From: JASSUD01 sp031963005
GTDB lineage: Bacteria; Pseudomonadota; Gammaproteobacteria; Burkholderiales; Burkholderiaceae
Length of the DNA stretch: 64,000 bases
NCBI GenBank assembly: GCA_031963005.1
Contig: JASSUL010000001.1
Span: forward strand, 124,001-188,000
Reading direction: 5' to 3'
Shown in pieces: positions 1-9,113 of the stretch. The position numbers and the translations under genes were made by a program. How positions within the stretch are numbered: the stretch's first letter is position 1; every line of letters begins with the position of its first letter. A model generated the notes under the pieces. The model saw only the letters and a list, made by a program, of their open reading frames with translations. It did not search any database and was not told where the DNA came from.

Positions 1-1966
1 TTAACGCTACTACGGCCTGTGGGATTTGATACGTTAAAAAAGGGTTTTCTCCTTTTTGGGCTAGGTCTGCAAGGCGTGCAGCTAGCACGGGATCGCCAGG
101 AGGGGCGAAAGGAAGTTTGTCAATAATAACGAGCGATAAGGCATCACCGGGAACATCGACCCCCTCCCAAAAACTCTGGCTGCCTACCAAAATACTGGGG
201 CTATGCGCACGAAAACGTTCTAATAATTCGGTTCGACTCGCTCGACCTTGCACTTCAAGATGCACCGATAAAATACCCTGCTCTATCCACTGGGCAAGCT
301 GTTGCGCTACTTGCTCGACTGCGCGTAGCGTCGTACATAAAAAAAATGCCCCCTTACCTGCCGCGATCATCGATTGCAGCACAGGCAAAGCAGCCTGCAC
401 AACGGCATCTATAAAACGCGGTGCAGTAGGTAATGGCAAGCCCCGCGGAACATACAGCAGGGCTTGTTCTTGATAATGAAAAGGACTAGGAACGCTAAGG
501 GAACGGGTAGGGTCCAGCCCTAATTGCCTGGCGTAATGACTAAAATCATTGCGCACAGAGAGCGTTGCAGAGGTCAAAATCCATGCGCGCGGGCCTTCCG
601 CGATTTGGCTTGCAAACAGAGGGGCAATAGAAAGCGGTGTGGTATGCAATTGTACGGTGTGTGTGAATACTTCAATCCATCGCACCACGGGTGCAGACGC
701 TGCTTCCGTAGGCTTCTGTGTTGCAGAATGCGGTGTGCAAACACCGCCAGCAGATACTGGAGCTGCCTGCAGCGCCGTATAAAAATCACGCAAACTGTTT
801 TGTAGCGCTTGGCCGTGCTCAGCACAATGCGCCAGCTCCTCAGATCGCGATGCTTGGGATTCCAGCGTACTCCGTATAGCGTCGAGTGCGGCATCGATAT
901 CCTGTAAAGCAGGATAAATCCGTGGATTAGCGCGCAAGGCCTCTCCATCTAAACGCGCCGGCCCTTCAAACACCAGGCGTAATTCCCGAGCAGCCTCTTC
1001 TAATTTTCCGGTTTGTTCTGCCCAGTCTGCTGCTTCACGGGCATGCTGCATTCCCTGTAGCATCACCTCTCGTGCAAACTCTAAGCACTGTTGGGTAGAA
1101 AAGGTGGCCCCTAGAAAATGGGTCGCGACTTCCGGTAATTGATGCGCTTCATCAAAAATCATCGTATTGACGCTAGGCAAAAGTTCGCTTGCTCCTGTAT
1201 CTCGCAGCATCACATCGGCAAAGAAAAGCGCGTGATTAATCACCACCACATCAGCCTGCTGCGCTTCACGGCGCGCGCGCATTACAAAACACGGTTTATT
1301 GTATGGACAGTCCTGCCCTAAACAATTCTCTCGGGTGGAGGTAACACGCGCCCAAATGGGCGCATTTTCTGGAACATCAGTCAGTTCTGAGATATCGCCC
1401 CGTGTTGTCGTTTTTAAAAACCTTTGGATTTTGCGCACTTGGCTGGCTTCTTGCCGTGAGGCAAATTGCCCATGCTCTGCGGTGCGTTCCAAATGATAAT
1501 GACATACATAATTGGCGCGCCCTTTCAATAGCGCGATGACGGAAGGCAATGCCAACGCTTGGCGAAGCGCAGGGATATCGCGATAAAAAAGTTGATCTTG
1601 CAAATGGCGAGTAGCCGTAGAGACTATCACCTTCCCGCCCCACAAAAGCGCAGGGGCTAAATAGGCGAAGGTTTTTCCCGTACCCGTACCCGCCTCTGCA
1701 AGCAGCGTACAGGCATTCAATTCCGCACTTAATGCGGACGGAGTAGAAGAAGCATCTGCTTGTGTACGCTTACGAGAAGAGGAAAATGCGGAGGAAGCTG
1801 CAGGCTTTGCCTCACCAGCGTGTTCTTGATACTTTTGATGTAGCTCGCGCGCATGCTGCATCGTTGCAGCTACTGCGCGCGCCATTTTCATCTGCGCAGC
1901 GCGTGGACGATAACTTGGGATGTGCTGCGCCAGCATGCCTTGCTCGGCAAAAATCTGCTCGAGCAT
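1..1966 (-). CDS. ATP-dependent DNA helicase, DinG/YoaA (XPD-like) family, C-terminus cut by window edge
   Basis: Superfamily 2 helicase of the DinG/YoaA group, which unwinds DNA in repair and lagging-strand clearance. The reverse-strand frame is open from about 2041 to the window start. It contains a Walker A motif AEAGTGTGKT (about 1660-1700), a DEAH box in FDEAHQLPEVAT (about 1135-1165) and the family's C-terminal motif LPFAPPGDPVLAARL near base 100. The last few dozen residues lie beyond base 1. I chose the ATG at 1966 (MLEQIFAEQG), which precedes the conserved helix SYRPRAAQMKMARAV; a TTG at 2041 would add 25 residues. No intact iron-sulphur cluster was checked. Family membership is clear; assignment as DinG versus YoaA is not. 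Confidence 0.88.
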   Translation of the reverse strand, partial: MLEQIFAEQGMLAQHIPSYRPRAAQMKMARAVAATMQHARELHQKYQEHAGEAKPAASSAFSSSRKRTQADASSTPSALSAELNACTLLAEAGTGTGKTFAYLAPALLWGGKVIVSTATRHLQDQLFYRDIPALRQALALPSVIALLKGRANYVCHYHLERTAEHGQFASRQEASQVRKIQRFLKTTTRGDISELTDVPENAPIWARVTSTRENCLGQDCPYNKPCFVMRARREAQQADVVVINHALFFADVMLRDTGASELLPSVNTMIFDEAHQLPEVATHFLGATFSTQQCLEFAREVMLQGMQHAREAADWAEQTGKLEEAARELRLVFEGPARLDGEALRANPRIYPALQDIDAALDAIRSTLESQASRSEELAHCAEHGQALQNSLRDFYTALQAAPVSAGGVCTPHSATQKPTEAASAPVVRWIEVFTHTVQLHTTPLSIAPLFASQIAEGPRAWILTSATLSVRNDFSHYARQLGLDPTRSLSVPSPFHYQEQALLYVPRGLPLPTAPRFIDAVVQAALPVLQSMIAAGKGAFFLCTTLRAVEQVAQQLAQWIEQGILSVHLEVQGRASRTELLERFRAHSPSILVGSQSFWEGVDVPGDALSLVIIDKLPFAPPGDPVLAARLADLAQKGENPFLTYQIPQAVVAL

Positions 1967-2154
1967 AGTACAGCGCTCTGTATCTAAGTGTGCATCTAGT
2001 GCATCAGATGGCGGCGCAGAAGAGGAAGTCGAAGTAGACAAAGGAAAAAATGCTCAAAAGCAAGGAAAAGACAAAAGATAGGCTTTAAAAGGAGAGCGTG
2101 TATCACGTCCGCCATCGGCATAGTGACTATACCTGCTTTTAATACATGTCGCGC

Positions 2155-2874
2155 TTAAGGAGAAAGATCCGCCGCTGCAGGTACAGTATTGGATACAGAG
2201 GGCTCAGTAGGTGCCGTATGCGTTCGCTTGCGTGCTGCGCGGCGGCGCTCCATCATAAGACGGTGTTGCTCTGCAGCACGTTGTTTTGCATAAAAGCGTT
2301 GCATATTGTCTGCACGCGCACGCTGCTCACTCAGACTATGCCGCTTCTCTGCTTGCCGCCTAGAAATAGGATGTTTTTTGTTGGCATGCGATGCCGTTTT
2401 TGCACGCGATGACTGACCTTCAATATGCTGCTCGGCTTCCCACTCAGCGTGATGCTGACTCGCCCGAGACGGCTGCAATACCGCTTTCTTATCACGCTGA
2501 CGCACACGCTTCGCACGCTTTGCTTCTTCTAATACTAATTGATCTGCGTACAAGCTCGCTTTTTCCTGCCTGTACCGCTTCTGCACCTTTGCTAAACAGG
2601 AATTCACAAAAAAGCGGGTATAACACGCTTGCTGCGCCTGCATATAGTCCCGATTCATCTGCGCTTTACGCGCATCTAATTTTGCTTGCCGAGCCGAGAG
2701 ATTCGTTGGTATATCACGCAAAGCGCGTTCTTGCTGTGTAGGCGTATGCGCCGTACTACGCGGCTCTATCGATTGTACACAGCCCTGCAGCAATACCGCA
2801 GCGCTTAGAACGCTGAAGGCTGCGGGAATCCATCGCGAAAGTGGGGACAGGAGAAATAGGCAATTAGCAAACAT
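2155..2874 (-). CDS. Putative coiled-coil lipoprotein
   Basis: Unnamed 239-residue protein. The first 32 residues look like a lipoprotein signal: a hydrophobic stretch ending in LLQGC, so Cys-32 could be lipidated. The rest is charged, Arg/Lys/Gln/Ala-rich and predicted by eye to be helical or coiled coil, with two further cysteines in QQACYTRFFVNSCLAK. It lies upstream of the helicase on the same strand, about 190 bases from its start, so the two may be co-transcribed. Similar Arg/Ala-rich predicted lipoproteins are common in Burkholderiaceae, but I cannot give a function. Confidence is moderate that it is a real gene and low on function. Confidence 0.6.
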   Translation of the reverse strand: MFANCLFLLSPLSRWIPAAFSVLSAAVLLQGCVQSIEPRSTAHTPTQQERALRDIPTNLSARQAKLDARKAQMNRDYMQAQQACYTRFFVNSCLAKVQKRYRQEKASLYADQLVLEEAKRAKRVRQRDKKAVLQPSRASQHHAEWEAEQHIEGQSSRAKTASHANKKHPISRRQAEKRHSLSEQRARADNMQRFYAKQRAAEQHRLMMERRRAARKRTHTAPTEPSVSNTVPAAADLSP

Positions 2875-3025
2875 ACCGCCATTGTAAGGGATAACGCACT
2901 GTATTGAAGAGCCCCCCCTACTTCCATTTAATAGGATAACACCTCATTGACGTTCCCACCTTTACCATGCCAGAAGGATAAGATCGAAAATGAGGCAACA
3001 AAGCCATTTGCCTAGGAATTAGGCC

Positions 3026-4126
3026 TTATGCGGGAGGGGGTGGTACATATGTCCACTCCTCTCTCTGGGCAGCTTGGGCTTGGGCTTGGGCTTGGGCTTG
3101 GGCTTGGGCTTGGGCTTGGGCTTGGGCTTGGGCTTGGGCTTGGGCTTGGGCAGCATGCTGTTGTTTGGCTATCATCTCCTGTGCAGTCTTAGCATCAATA
3201 ATTTCCGGCCGGCCTTTTTTATAATAGCGATTTTCACTAGACACCCACACATACTCGCGCTGCTTATATGATTGTCCGTCTTTGTACAACATTTTCACCC
3301 CTGTACACTCCTCCTTTCCAGCAGCATTTTTTCCATAGGTCCATTCAAATTGGGGCTGTTTTTTTACAGAGATAGGCAAAACTTTAGGATAGTTATAATT
3401 ACCTGGACGTCCGATTACTTGTTGTACTTTTACTGGCTGCAGAGCTTGCCGGCTTGAAGCCGGCATACTAAAAGATGAAGTGGGCGCATTATTTGTTCCA
3501 AAAAGGGGATCAAGCAGCCTATCGAACTTCACTAGGAATGGTTCTGCTGCATTGACTGCCCTGTTTAAAAGAGACGAGCCAGTTTGTTGCCCAGACAACA
3601 TAGGGTGTGGTGGTGGTTGGTGCCCCCACATGGGCTGATGTTGAGCTATTGGCTGTTGTGGATACCCCATAGGCTGATATTGGACTATTGGTTGTTGCAG
3701 ATACCCCATAGGCTGATATTGGACTATTGGTTGTTGCAGATACCCCATAGGCTGATACTGGACTATTGGTTGTTGCAGATACCCCATAGGCTGATGTTGG
3801 ACTATTGGCTGTTGTGGATACCCCACATGCTGCATTTGCCCTCCGGCATATGGTCCCATGGGATAGTTTTGCGGCAAGTTTGTCGATGTAGGAAGATGCT
3901 GCTGCTGGGTTACCTGTGGCAGCATAGACTGCCCAAATGGCAACGCTCGATTCTGATCCTGCCCAGACATATGCGATTGTCGAGGAGGAGGCGCAGAGGA
4001 TTGTTGCAAAGTGCTCATATTACGCGGCCTAGCCGGCGTGCTAGGAGTCTGTCCGCCCAATCCGGAGGCCGAATTCATCCCGCCATAGGACTGAAAAGAC
4101 GGATTGATAGTATTATCATCGGGCAT
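3026..4126 (-). CDS. Orphan Gln/Pro-rich repeat protein (366 aa)
   Basis: Not recognised. Start chosen at ATG 4126 because AGGGG lies six bases upstream; an in-frame ATG at 4159 has no such site. Residues 1-100 are low-complexity Gln/Pro/Ser/Met. Residues 102-166 are five tandem 13-residue units of the type GYLQQPIVQYQPM. Residues about 170-310 look more globular (FEWTYGKNAAGKEECTG, YVWVSSENRYYKKGRPE). A pure Ala-Gln tract of about 28 residues follows, and the tail is EEWTYVPPPPA. There is no signal peptide or membrane segment. It sits between housekeeping genes beside another orphan at 4345. The composition suggests a disordered or prion-like, possibly host-directed protein, but that is inference. 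Confidence 0.7.
   Translation of the reverse strand: MPDDNTINPSFQSYGGMNSASGLGGQTPSTPARPRNMSTLQQSSAPPPRQSHMSGQDQNRALPFGQSMLPQVTQQQHLPTSTNLPQNYPMGPYAGGQMQHVGYPQQPIVQHQPMGYLQQPIVQYQPMGYLQQPIVQYQPMGYLQQPIVQYQPMGYPQQPIAQHQPMWGHQPPPHPMLSGQQTGSSLLNRAVNAAEPFLVKFDRLLDPLFGTNNAPTSSFSMPASSRQALQPVKVQQVIGRPGNYNYPKVLPISVKKQPQFEWTYGKNAAGKEECTGVKMLYKDGQSYKQREYVWVSSENRYYKKGRPEIIDAKTAQEMIAKQQHAAQAQAQAQAQAQAQAQAQAQAQAQAQAAQREEWTYVPPPPA
3073..3150 (-). repeat. 13-copy hexanucleotide microsatellite (GCCCAA on coding strand)
   Basis: Thirteen uninterrupted copies of CTTGGG on the plus strand, read as GCCCAA on the coding strand, encode an Ala-Gln dipeptide run inside the Gln-rich orphan protein. The unit is a multiple of three, so slippage would change tract length without breaking the frame. 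The run is perfect, which implies recent expansion. Confidence 0.95.
3629..3823 (-). repeat. Five tandem 39-bp units encoding 13-residue repeats
   Basis: Five consecutive 39-bp units, each beginning near CCCCATAGGCTGAT on the plus strand, encode the 13-residue GY(L/P)QQPI(V/A)Q(Y/H)QPM repeat. The three central units are nearly identical at the DNA level and the outer two differ at a few positions, a pattern expected from unequal exchange. Confidence 0.9.
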
Positions 4127-4344
4127 TGTCTTCCCCTCATTGTCCAAGCTGCACAACAAATGTGCTATAGCATTACGACCAACTATAGAAAACTTGCATA
4201 TGGAATTGCCCGATCATTCAGAAAAAATGGGCATTAAAACGAAATGCAATGCATCATTTAATTCGTGCTGTTAGGCAGATGACGTTATTATCGAGCAGAG
4301 GGGCGCCCACCTCCCTGCCTTCTATTCTGCTGCAAATGCGCTAT

Positions 4345-4764
4345 TCAGGAGGGACGAGTCTCTTTGGGGAAAATGGTAGGCTTTTGCTCTGATGCCATAG
4401 GAGTTTCCCATCCACTAAGGTAAGTTGGACGGTACTGATACGCCTCTGTCCTATCTAGATTCAATAGTTCCATTTTTTGCATAAAAGAATCTTTATCCAG
4501 ATTAGGGTCAAATTGTTGTACCGTCTGCGGTGGCACCTGATGCCGGTTTTTGGAGGGTCCTGCCGTAGGGGGCATCATGGGCTCTGTCGGTCTCTGCTGA
4601 GATTCGATTGATACCCTCGGGTATGCATGGCCGCCATTGGGGGCATAAGGAGAAAGAGACTCGTGCTGCCCAAGCGCCTTTTTCTTGTTATTTTTTGGCG
4701 TTTGTGATGTTACATTTTTAAATATAGCCGCTATTCGAGAAATACCGCCGGTCCCTATTCCCAT
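4345..4764 (-). CDS. Orphan hypothetical protein (139 aa)
   Basis: Not recognised. It has a good ribosome-binding site (AAGGAG followed by GGGAG just before the ATG at 4764). The N-terminus MGIGTGGISRIAAIFKN may form a short amphipathic helix. Residues 20-90 are Pro/Gln/Ser-rich and probably disordered. Residues 88-105 (LDKDSFMQKMELLNLDR) look helical. It reads in the same direction as the Gln-rich orphan downstream, 218 bases away, and shares its Pro/Gln/Met-rich style, so the two may be a pair. It may be a secreted or effector-type protein, which is inference only. Confidence 0.6.
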   Translation of the reverse strand: MGIGTGGISRIAAIFKNVTSQTPKNNKKKALGQHESLSPYAPNGGHAYPRVSIESQQRPTEPMMPPTAGPSKNRHQVPPQTVQQFDPNLDKDSFMQKMELLNLDRTEAYQYRPTYLSGWETPMASEQKPTIFPKETRPS

Positions 4765-4948
4765 TCTCCCTCTCCTTGTGCATTTTTACTGCGCAGATGC
4801 GTTTTTATCCACGCTAAACACAATATATAGAAGGCCTTCTGATACGAAGCGCTACGGGCCAGAAATAGGGTAATGCAAAACGAAGCGAGAAGCATTACCT
4901 TCAGGTGCTTTTAAGGAAGCAGGCTATATATTGTAGGCTTATTTGGCT

Positions 4949-5626
4949 TCATATAAACGCCTGCTCGAGCAGGCATTCTGTCACCAGTAGCGCAGAGGGT
5001 AGATGCCCTGATGGAGCTCTGATTTTATGAGTAAAAAGCGAACGCCGTGCTAAAAAAGAGAAAGGGCTATTGAGCGTGGAGGGACTCACGACGCTGCGAC
5101 GCACTAAATCCGCCAAAGGATGGCTGGAGCTTAAAGTTGCATAGGCAAAGTGCGATCGGTTGATCGTTCTATCTTTATACAGCAGGCTTCCCAACGGCGC
5201 GGTATGCAAAAAACGCAGCTTACGCCATAGCGTATAACTAGCCGATAAAGCCGTGGTGCTACGCGCCACTACCGCCGCTTTGCCGCCAACGCGTAGCACC
5301 ACTTCACGAACCCAAACCGGTTCACGCGCCCCTAGCCCTAAACACACTGCTTCATCATCCCAGCTGGTTTGCACCCCTTCATAGATAATCTGAACATCTA
5401 CCTGGCAACTTACTTCGGTAGAGGGCTTGTAAGGCACTTGCAGTCTATTCGCTGCATCCAGTCTATCTGCTGATGCGGTTTTACAGGCCCATGCGTATTC
5501 GAGTCGTTGTGTGAGGGATCCTGCGCCACGTAACCAGCTTTTTTGTAATAACGAAGCGTGCGCAGGCGGCATCGTCCGCCAGATGCCGCCTGCTATTTTA
5601 GGGATAGGGGTTTTACACCGCATCAC
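4949..5626 (-). CDS. ubiC: Chorismate--pyruvate lyase UbiC
   Basis: Converts chorismate to 4-hydroxybenzoate and pyruvate, the first committed step of ubiquinone synthesis, in the cytoplasm. Family features visible are EPVWVREVVLRVGGKAAVVA (mid-protein), the catalytic-region arginine in VARSTTALSASYTLWRKL, HTAPLGSLLYKD, and the C-terminal SALLVTECLL. Length 225 residues; Escherichia coli UbiC is about 165, but Burkholderia forms are longer at the N-terminus. The stop of htpG lies 8 bases upstream of its start, so htpG-ubiC form one transcription unit, the same pairing found in Burkholderia. The first 20 residues are not conserved and a start further in is possible. Confidence 0.88.
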   Translation of the reverse strand: MMRCKTPIPKIAGGIWRTMPPAHASLLQKSWLRGAGSLTQRLEYAWACKTASADRLDAANRLQVPYKPSTEVSCQVDVQIIYEGVQTSWDDEAVCLGLGAREPVWVREVVLRVGGKAAVVARSTTALSASYTLWRKLRFLHTAPLGSLLYKDRTINRSHFAYATLSSSHPLADLVRRSVVSPSTLNSPFSFLARRSLFTHKIRAPSGHLPSALLVTECLLEQAFI

Positions 5627-5634
5627 ATATCACA

Positions 5635-7518
5635 CTAAAGGCTGGCCATTAACAACGCATTAGTCCGTTGAACATAGTCCGCAGGATTTTCTAAGGTCCC
5701 TCCTTCAGCCAAGAGCGCCTGATCAAATAACAAATGCGCCCACTGTGCAAAATCTGCTTGCTCCGACTGTAACCGAGCGACAAGCGCATGCGTAGGATTC
5801 AGCTCTAATATAGGCTTAAATTCTGGCGCAGCTTGCCCAGAGGCTTTGAGCAAACGTTGCAAATAGCCACTCATCTGTTCGTCGTCAGCAACTAAGCAAG
5901 AGGGAGAATTGGCCAAACGGGCACTTAAACGCACCTCTTTGACGCGCTCCTTTAATACCTCTTTCATCGCCTCTAAAACCGGCTTGAAAGTTTCTTGCTG
6001 CGCTTCTTGCGCTTTTTTCTCTTCGTCGCTGAGTGTGGCTAAATCTAAGTCTCCGCGTGCGACACTGGTTAGTGGCTTCCCCTCGAATTCTTGTAAGAAG
6101 GAGAGCATCCATTCATCGACACGATCACTAAACAACAGCACTTCGACGCCTTTTTGTGTCAATACTTCCAGGTGAGGACTATTACGTGCGGCTTGCTCAC
6201 TCTCTGCGGTGACGTAGTAAATTTTTGTTTGCTCAGGCTTCATGCGCGCTACGTATTCGGCAAGCGATGTGGTTTGCCCTGGTACATCGCTGTGCGTACT
6301 ATTGATCCGTATCAGCTTCGCGATGCGATCGCGATTGGCCATATCTTCACCAATGCCTTCTTTCAACACCTGGCCAAAGGCATTCCAGAAGGTGCGGTAC
6401 TGCTCTTCTTTATTTTTGGCGAGATCTTCTAGCATCGACAAGCTGCGCTTGGTCACCCCTTCGCGTATCGCTTTGACATCGCGACTTTCTTGCAAAATCT
6501 CGCGAGAAACATTTAAAGGCAAGTCATTGGAGTCTACAACGCCTCGAATAAAGCGGAGATAGCTTGGCAGCAACTGTGTGGCATCGTCCATGATGAACAC
6601 TCGCTGCACATAAAGCTTCAGGCCACGGCTTTGGTTGCGATCCCATAAATCAAACGGAGGGTTCTCGGGAACATACAAAAGCTGGGTATATTCATTGCGA
6701 CCTTCAACGCGATTATGCGTCCAACACAAAGGATCTTGCCCATCATGCGATAAATGGTGATAAAAGCTTTTATATTGCGCTTCATCGATCTCGTTTTTCG
6801 CACGCGTCCACAGTGCACTCGCTTGATTTACCGTTTCCTCTTCTTCTTTTTGCACATGGGCTTGTTTTTCGGCATCCCATTCTTCTTTGCGCATCAAAAT
6901 AGGAATAGCAATATGGTCTGCATATTTGCGAATCGTCGATTCGAGTTTCCAACTAGAGAGCCATTCGTCTTCCCCTTCGCGTAAATGCAAAGTAACGGTC
7001 GTGCCGCGGGCTGGACGTGCTATCGTCTCTACATTAAAGTCCCCTTCTCCGCTACTCTCCCAACGCACTCCTTGCGCGGCAGGGACCCCTGCTTTGCGAG
7101 ATTCTACGGTAATGCGATCGGCCACAATAAAGCCGGAATAAAAGCCCACACCAAATTGTCCAATGAGTGCGGCATCTTTTTGAGAGTCCCCAGAGAGTTT
7201 GGCAAAAAATTCTTTGGTGCCCGAACGCGCAATGGTACCCAGATGCGAAATCGCTTCTTCGCGGGTCATCCCAATACCGTTATCATCAATCGAAATAGTA
7301 CGGGCCTGAGCATCATAGGCTATACGAATACGTAAATCCGCGTCGTTTTCATACAAACTGGCATCAGCAATGGCTTCATAGCGTAGTTTGTCTGCCGCGT
7401 CAGACGCATTAGAGATGAACTCGCGCATAAAGATTTCTTTATGACTATAGAGCGAGTGAATCATCAATTGTAGAAGTTGTTTGACTTCTGCTTGAAAATG
7501 GAGGGTTTCCTGGGCCAT
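5635..7518 (-). CDS. htpG: Molecular chaperone HtpG (Hsp90 family)
   Basis: Cytosolic ATP-dependent chaperone of the Hsp90 family, 627 residues, the normal length. The GHKL ATPase motifs are intact: EFISNASD (residues 33-40, with the Mg/ATP-binding asparagine), DDNGIGM (78-84) and GQFGVGFYS (120-128). A middle-domain catalytic-loop region SRGLKLYVQRVFIMDD and a C-terminal dimerisation domain follow. The start at 7518 is preceded by AAGGAA on the coding strand. It is transcribed towards ubiC. A MITE-like element lies just upstream and may supply or disturb its promoter. Confidence 0.97.
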   Translation of the reverse strand: MAQETLHFQAEVKQLLQLMIHSLYSHKEIFMREFISNASDAADKLRYEAIADASLYENDADLRIRIAYDAQARTISIDDNGIGMTREEAISHLGTIARSGTKEFFAKLSGDSQKDAALIGQFGVGFYSGFIVADRITVESRKAGVPAAQGVRWESSGEGDFNVETIARPARGTTVTLHLREGEDEWLSSWKLESTIRKYADHIAIPILMRKEEWDAEKQAHVQKEEEETVNQASALWTRAKNEIDEAQYKSFYHHLSHDGQDPLCWTHNRVEGRNEYTQLLYVPENPPFDLWDRNQSRGLKLYVQRVFIMDDATQLLPSYLRFIRGVVDSNDLPLNVSREILQESRDVKAIREGVTKRSLSMLEDLAKNKEEQYRTFWNAFGQVLKEGIGEDMANRDRIAKLIRINSTHSDVPGQTTSLAEYVARMKPEQTKIYYVTAESEQAARNSPHLEVLTQKGVEVLLFSDRVDEWMLSFLQEFEGKPLTSVARGDLDLATLSDEEKKAQEAQQETFKPVLEAMKEVLKERVKEVRLSARLANSPSCLVADDEQMSGYLQRLLKASGQAAPEFKPILELNPTHALVARLQSEQADFAQWAHLLFDQALLAEGGTLENPADYVQRTNALLMASL

Positions 7519-7572
7519 ATATAATTCCTTCCTAACCGTGAGGCATTTTTATGCACTATTGTTTAAATCCAT

Positions 7573-7780
7573 TAGACTTCTTTCGAAACCCTGTAGCGGC
7601 GTCATTCCTGTAGGTTGGGGTGACGAAGGAACCCCAACATGCACGCCATAACGTCCTTGATGATCTGTTTACGACTATCTAAAAGCAAAAATGAAAAGTC
7701 AGCAGTACGCATGTTGGGGTTCCGTATTTAATTCAATTCCTCACCACCAACCTACCATACTCGGTTTAGAAAGAAGTCTA
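7573..7780. mobile_element. MITE-like 208-bp element with 18-bp terminal inverted repeats
   Basis: The ends TAGACTTCTTTCGAAACC (7573-7590) and GGTTTAGAAAGAAGTCTA (7763-7780) are inverted copies with one mismatch. Inside are two further nested palindromes built on GTTGGGGT/ACCCCAAC (about 7613-7640 and 7708-7725). The 11-mer TATTGTTTAAA occurs at 7557-7567 and again at 7779-7789, overlapping or flanking the ends, and could be a target duplication. There is no open reading frame, so if mobile it would depend on a transposase elsewhere. Confidence 0.65.
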
Positions 7781-7869
7781 TTGTTTAAAATCTAAAACTG
7801 CATATGTGGGCGTTAGAAAAAAAATCAAGCATACTCACTGAAAATTCTCACCCCCACACTCTTTCTACT

Positions 7870-9057
7870 ATGCCCTCTACCGCACTCCACCTGTTGCTTC
7901 CATTTGCACTCATGCCCGAGTACAACGAGGAGGAAAAATATCAATCCTTGGCACCCACATCCGCATCGGCTTTAGAGGACCGTCCTGCGATAGAAGCACA
8001 GCTTGCCCATATGCCTGCGCTGCGACGCATTGTGCGGCGGGCTACACGGCAAGCCTGCATCTATGCACCCGCCGATGCACGCTCGTGTGCGCATGAGCAG
8101 TGGTTAGCGGAGTATTTTCAAATCGGTAGCGCTAGCGATCATTATGCAGAAGAAGCCTCATTAGCGCCCTACGCCTTATTGGCAGAGGGAAGCGACCCCG
8201 GGAAGGCGCTCTGGGCTTATGTGCGGCCGGTGCATTTTGAGCTTGCGCGTACCCATCTGAGCCTGCGCGCTTCAGAGGGGCTGGACCTCTCTGCTGAACA
8301 TGCACAGGCACTCTTCGAGGCGGCGCATAGCGTAGCCGCTCACTATCATCTCACCCTCATCGCCCCTACCCCTTCAAATTGGTATCTCTGCGGCGATGCA
8401 CTTAAGCACTTGATAGGAAGTACCCCCTATCGTGCAGAAGGGCAAAACATCGAACGCTGGCTACCCTATTCCCAAACAGGGGATCCACACGCAGTTCGCA
8501 CCTGGATGCAATTTCAAAATGAGGTGCAGATGATGTGGAATGCGCATCCCGTCAATATCGAGCGAGAAACACAGGGGCAATTACCCGCCAATGCAATCTG
8601 GTTCTGGGGTCAAGGCGCGCTTTCCCACCCATCTCCCTCTTCTTTGGCGACGCCATTTAGTGCCGTATTTTCCCCTGCGCGCGCAACACAAGGCTTAGCA
8701 CTAGCAACAGGCCTGCCTATAGCCCCTCCTCCTGCTGCTTTTGTCGATATGCCAGCATTGATGCCCATAAAGCCAGTGGAAACACACACGGCACACACGG
8801 TAGTATCCAATCGCCCTGTGCTAATAGAACTAGAAGATCTCATGCAGTCTGCTTTGACGCACGATAAGCCAAGCTGGCAAACGGCTTTAGCAAAATTGGA
8901 GCAACACTGGTTTCAGCCTGCACTCACGGCACTCCAAACTGGCCAGCTGTCTTCTTTAACACTCACATTCACGGGAGAAACACAGGCTATCACTTTGCAC
9001 CTGCGCCGCGCCGATTTATACAAAATCTGGCGGCATCGCACTTTACCTAAGCTATAA
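7870..9057 (+). CDS. Conserved COG4255-like protein upstream of recJ
   Basis: A conserved but uncharacterised proteobacterial protein, often labelled phosphoglycerate-mutase-like in databases. I recognise it from the block WMQFQNEVQMMWNAHPVN, then ANAIWFWGQG, and from its position directly upstream of recJ as in Burkholderia. Start chosen at ATG 7870 (MPSTALHLLLPFAL), which matches the family's hydrophobic N-terminus; an in-frame ATG at 7804 would add 22 unconserved residues, and neither has a clear ribosome-binding site. 395 residues. The C-terminal part (ALTHDKPSWQTALAKLEQHW) is also family-like. No catalytic residues can be assigned. Confidence 0.78.
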   Translation: MPSTALHLLLPFALMPEYNEEEKYQSLAPTSASALEDRPAIEAQLAHMPALRRIVRRATRQACIYAPADARSCAHEQWLAEYFQIGSASDHYAEEASLAPYALLAEGSDPGKALWAYVRPVHFELARTHLSLRASEGLDLSAEHAQALFEAAHSVAAHYHLTLIAPTPSNWYLCGDALKHLIGSTPYRAEGQNIERWLPYSQTGDPHAVRTWMQFQNEVQMMWNAHPVNIERETQGQLPANAIWFWGQGALSHPSPSSLATPFSAVFSPARATQGLALATGLPIAPPPAAFVDMPALMPIKPVETHTAHTVVSNRPVLIELEDLMQSALTHDKPSWQTALAKLEQHWFQPALTALQTGQLSSLTLTFTGETQAITLHLRRADLYKIWRHRTLPKL

Positions 9058-9113
9058 AGCAGGGCATCCGAGCGCTCACTGCACACCCCCTTCACCTCTT
9101 TGATACACCATCT

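Noticed and set aside
3073..3150. Short repeats as a CRISPR array
   Set aside because: Contiguous hexamers inside a coding region without spacers; no cas genes and no spaced repeats anywhere in the window.
3074..4237. Plus-strand openings across the Gln-rich gene (Gly-Leu run; repeated LDYWLLQIPHR protein)
   Set aside because: They are antisense shadows of the tandem repeats. The minus-strand gene has a ribosome-binding site and sensible composition.
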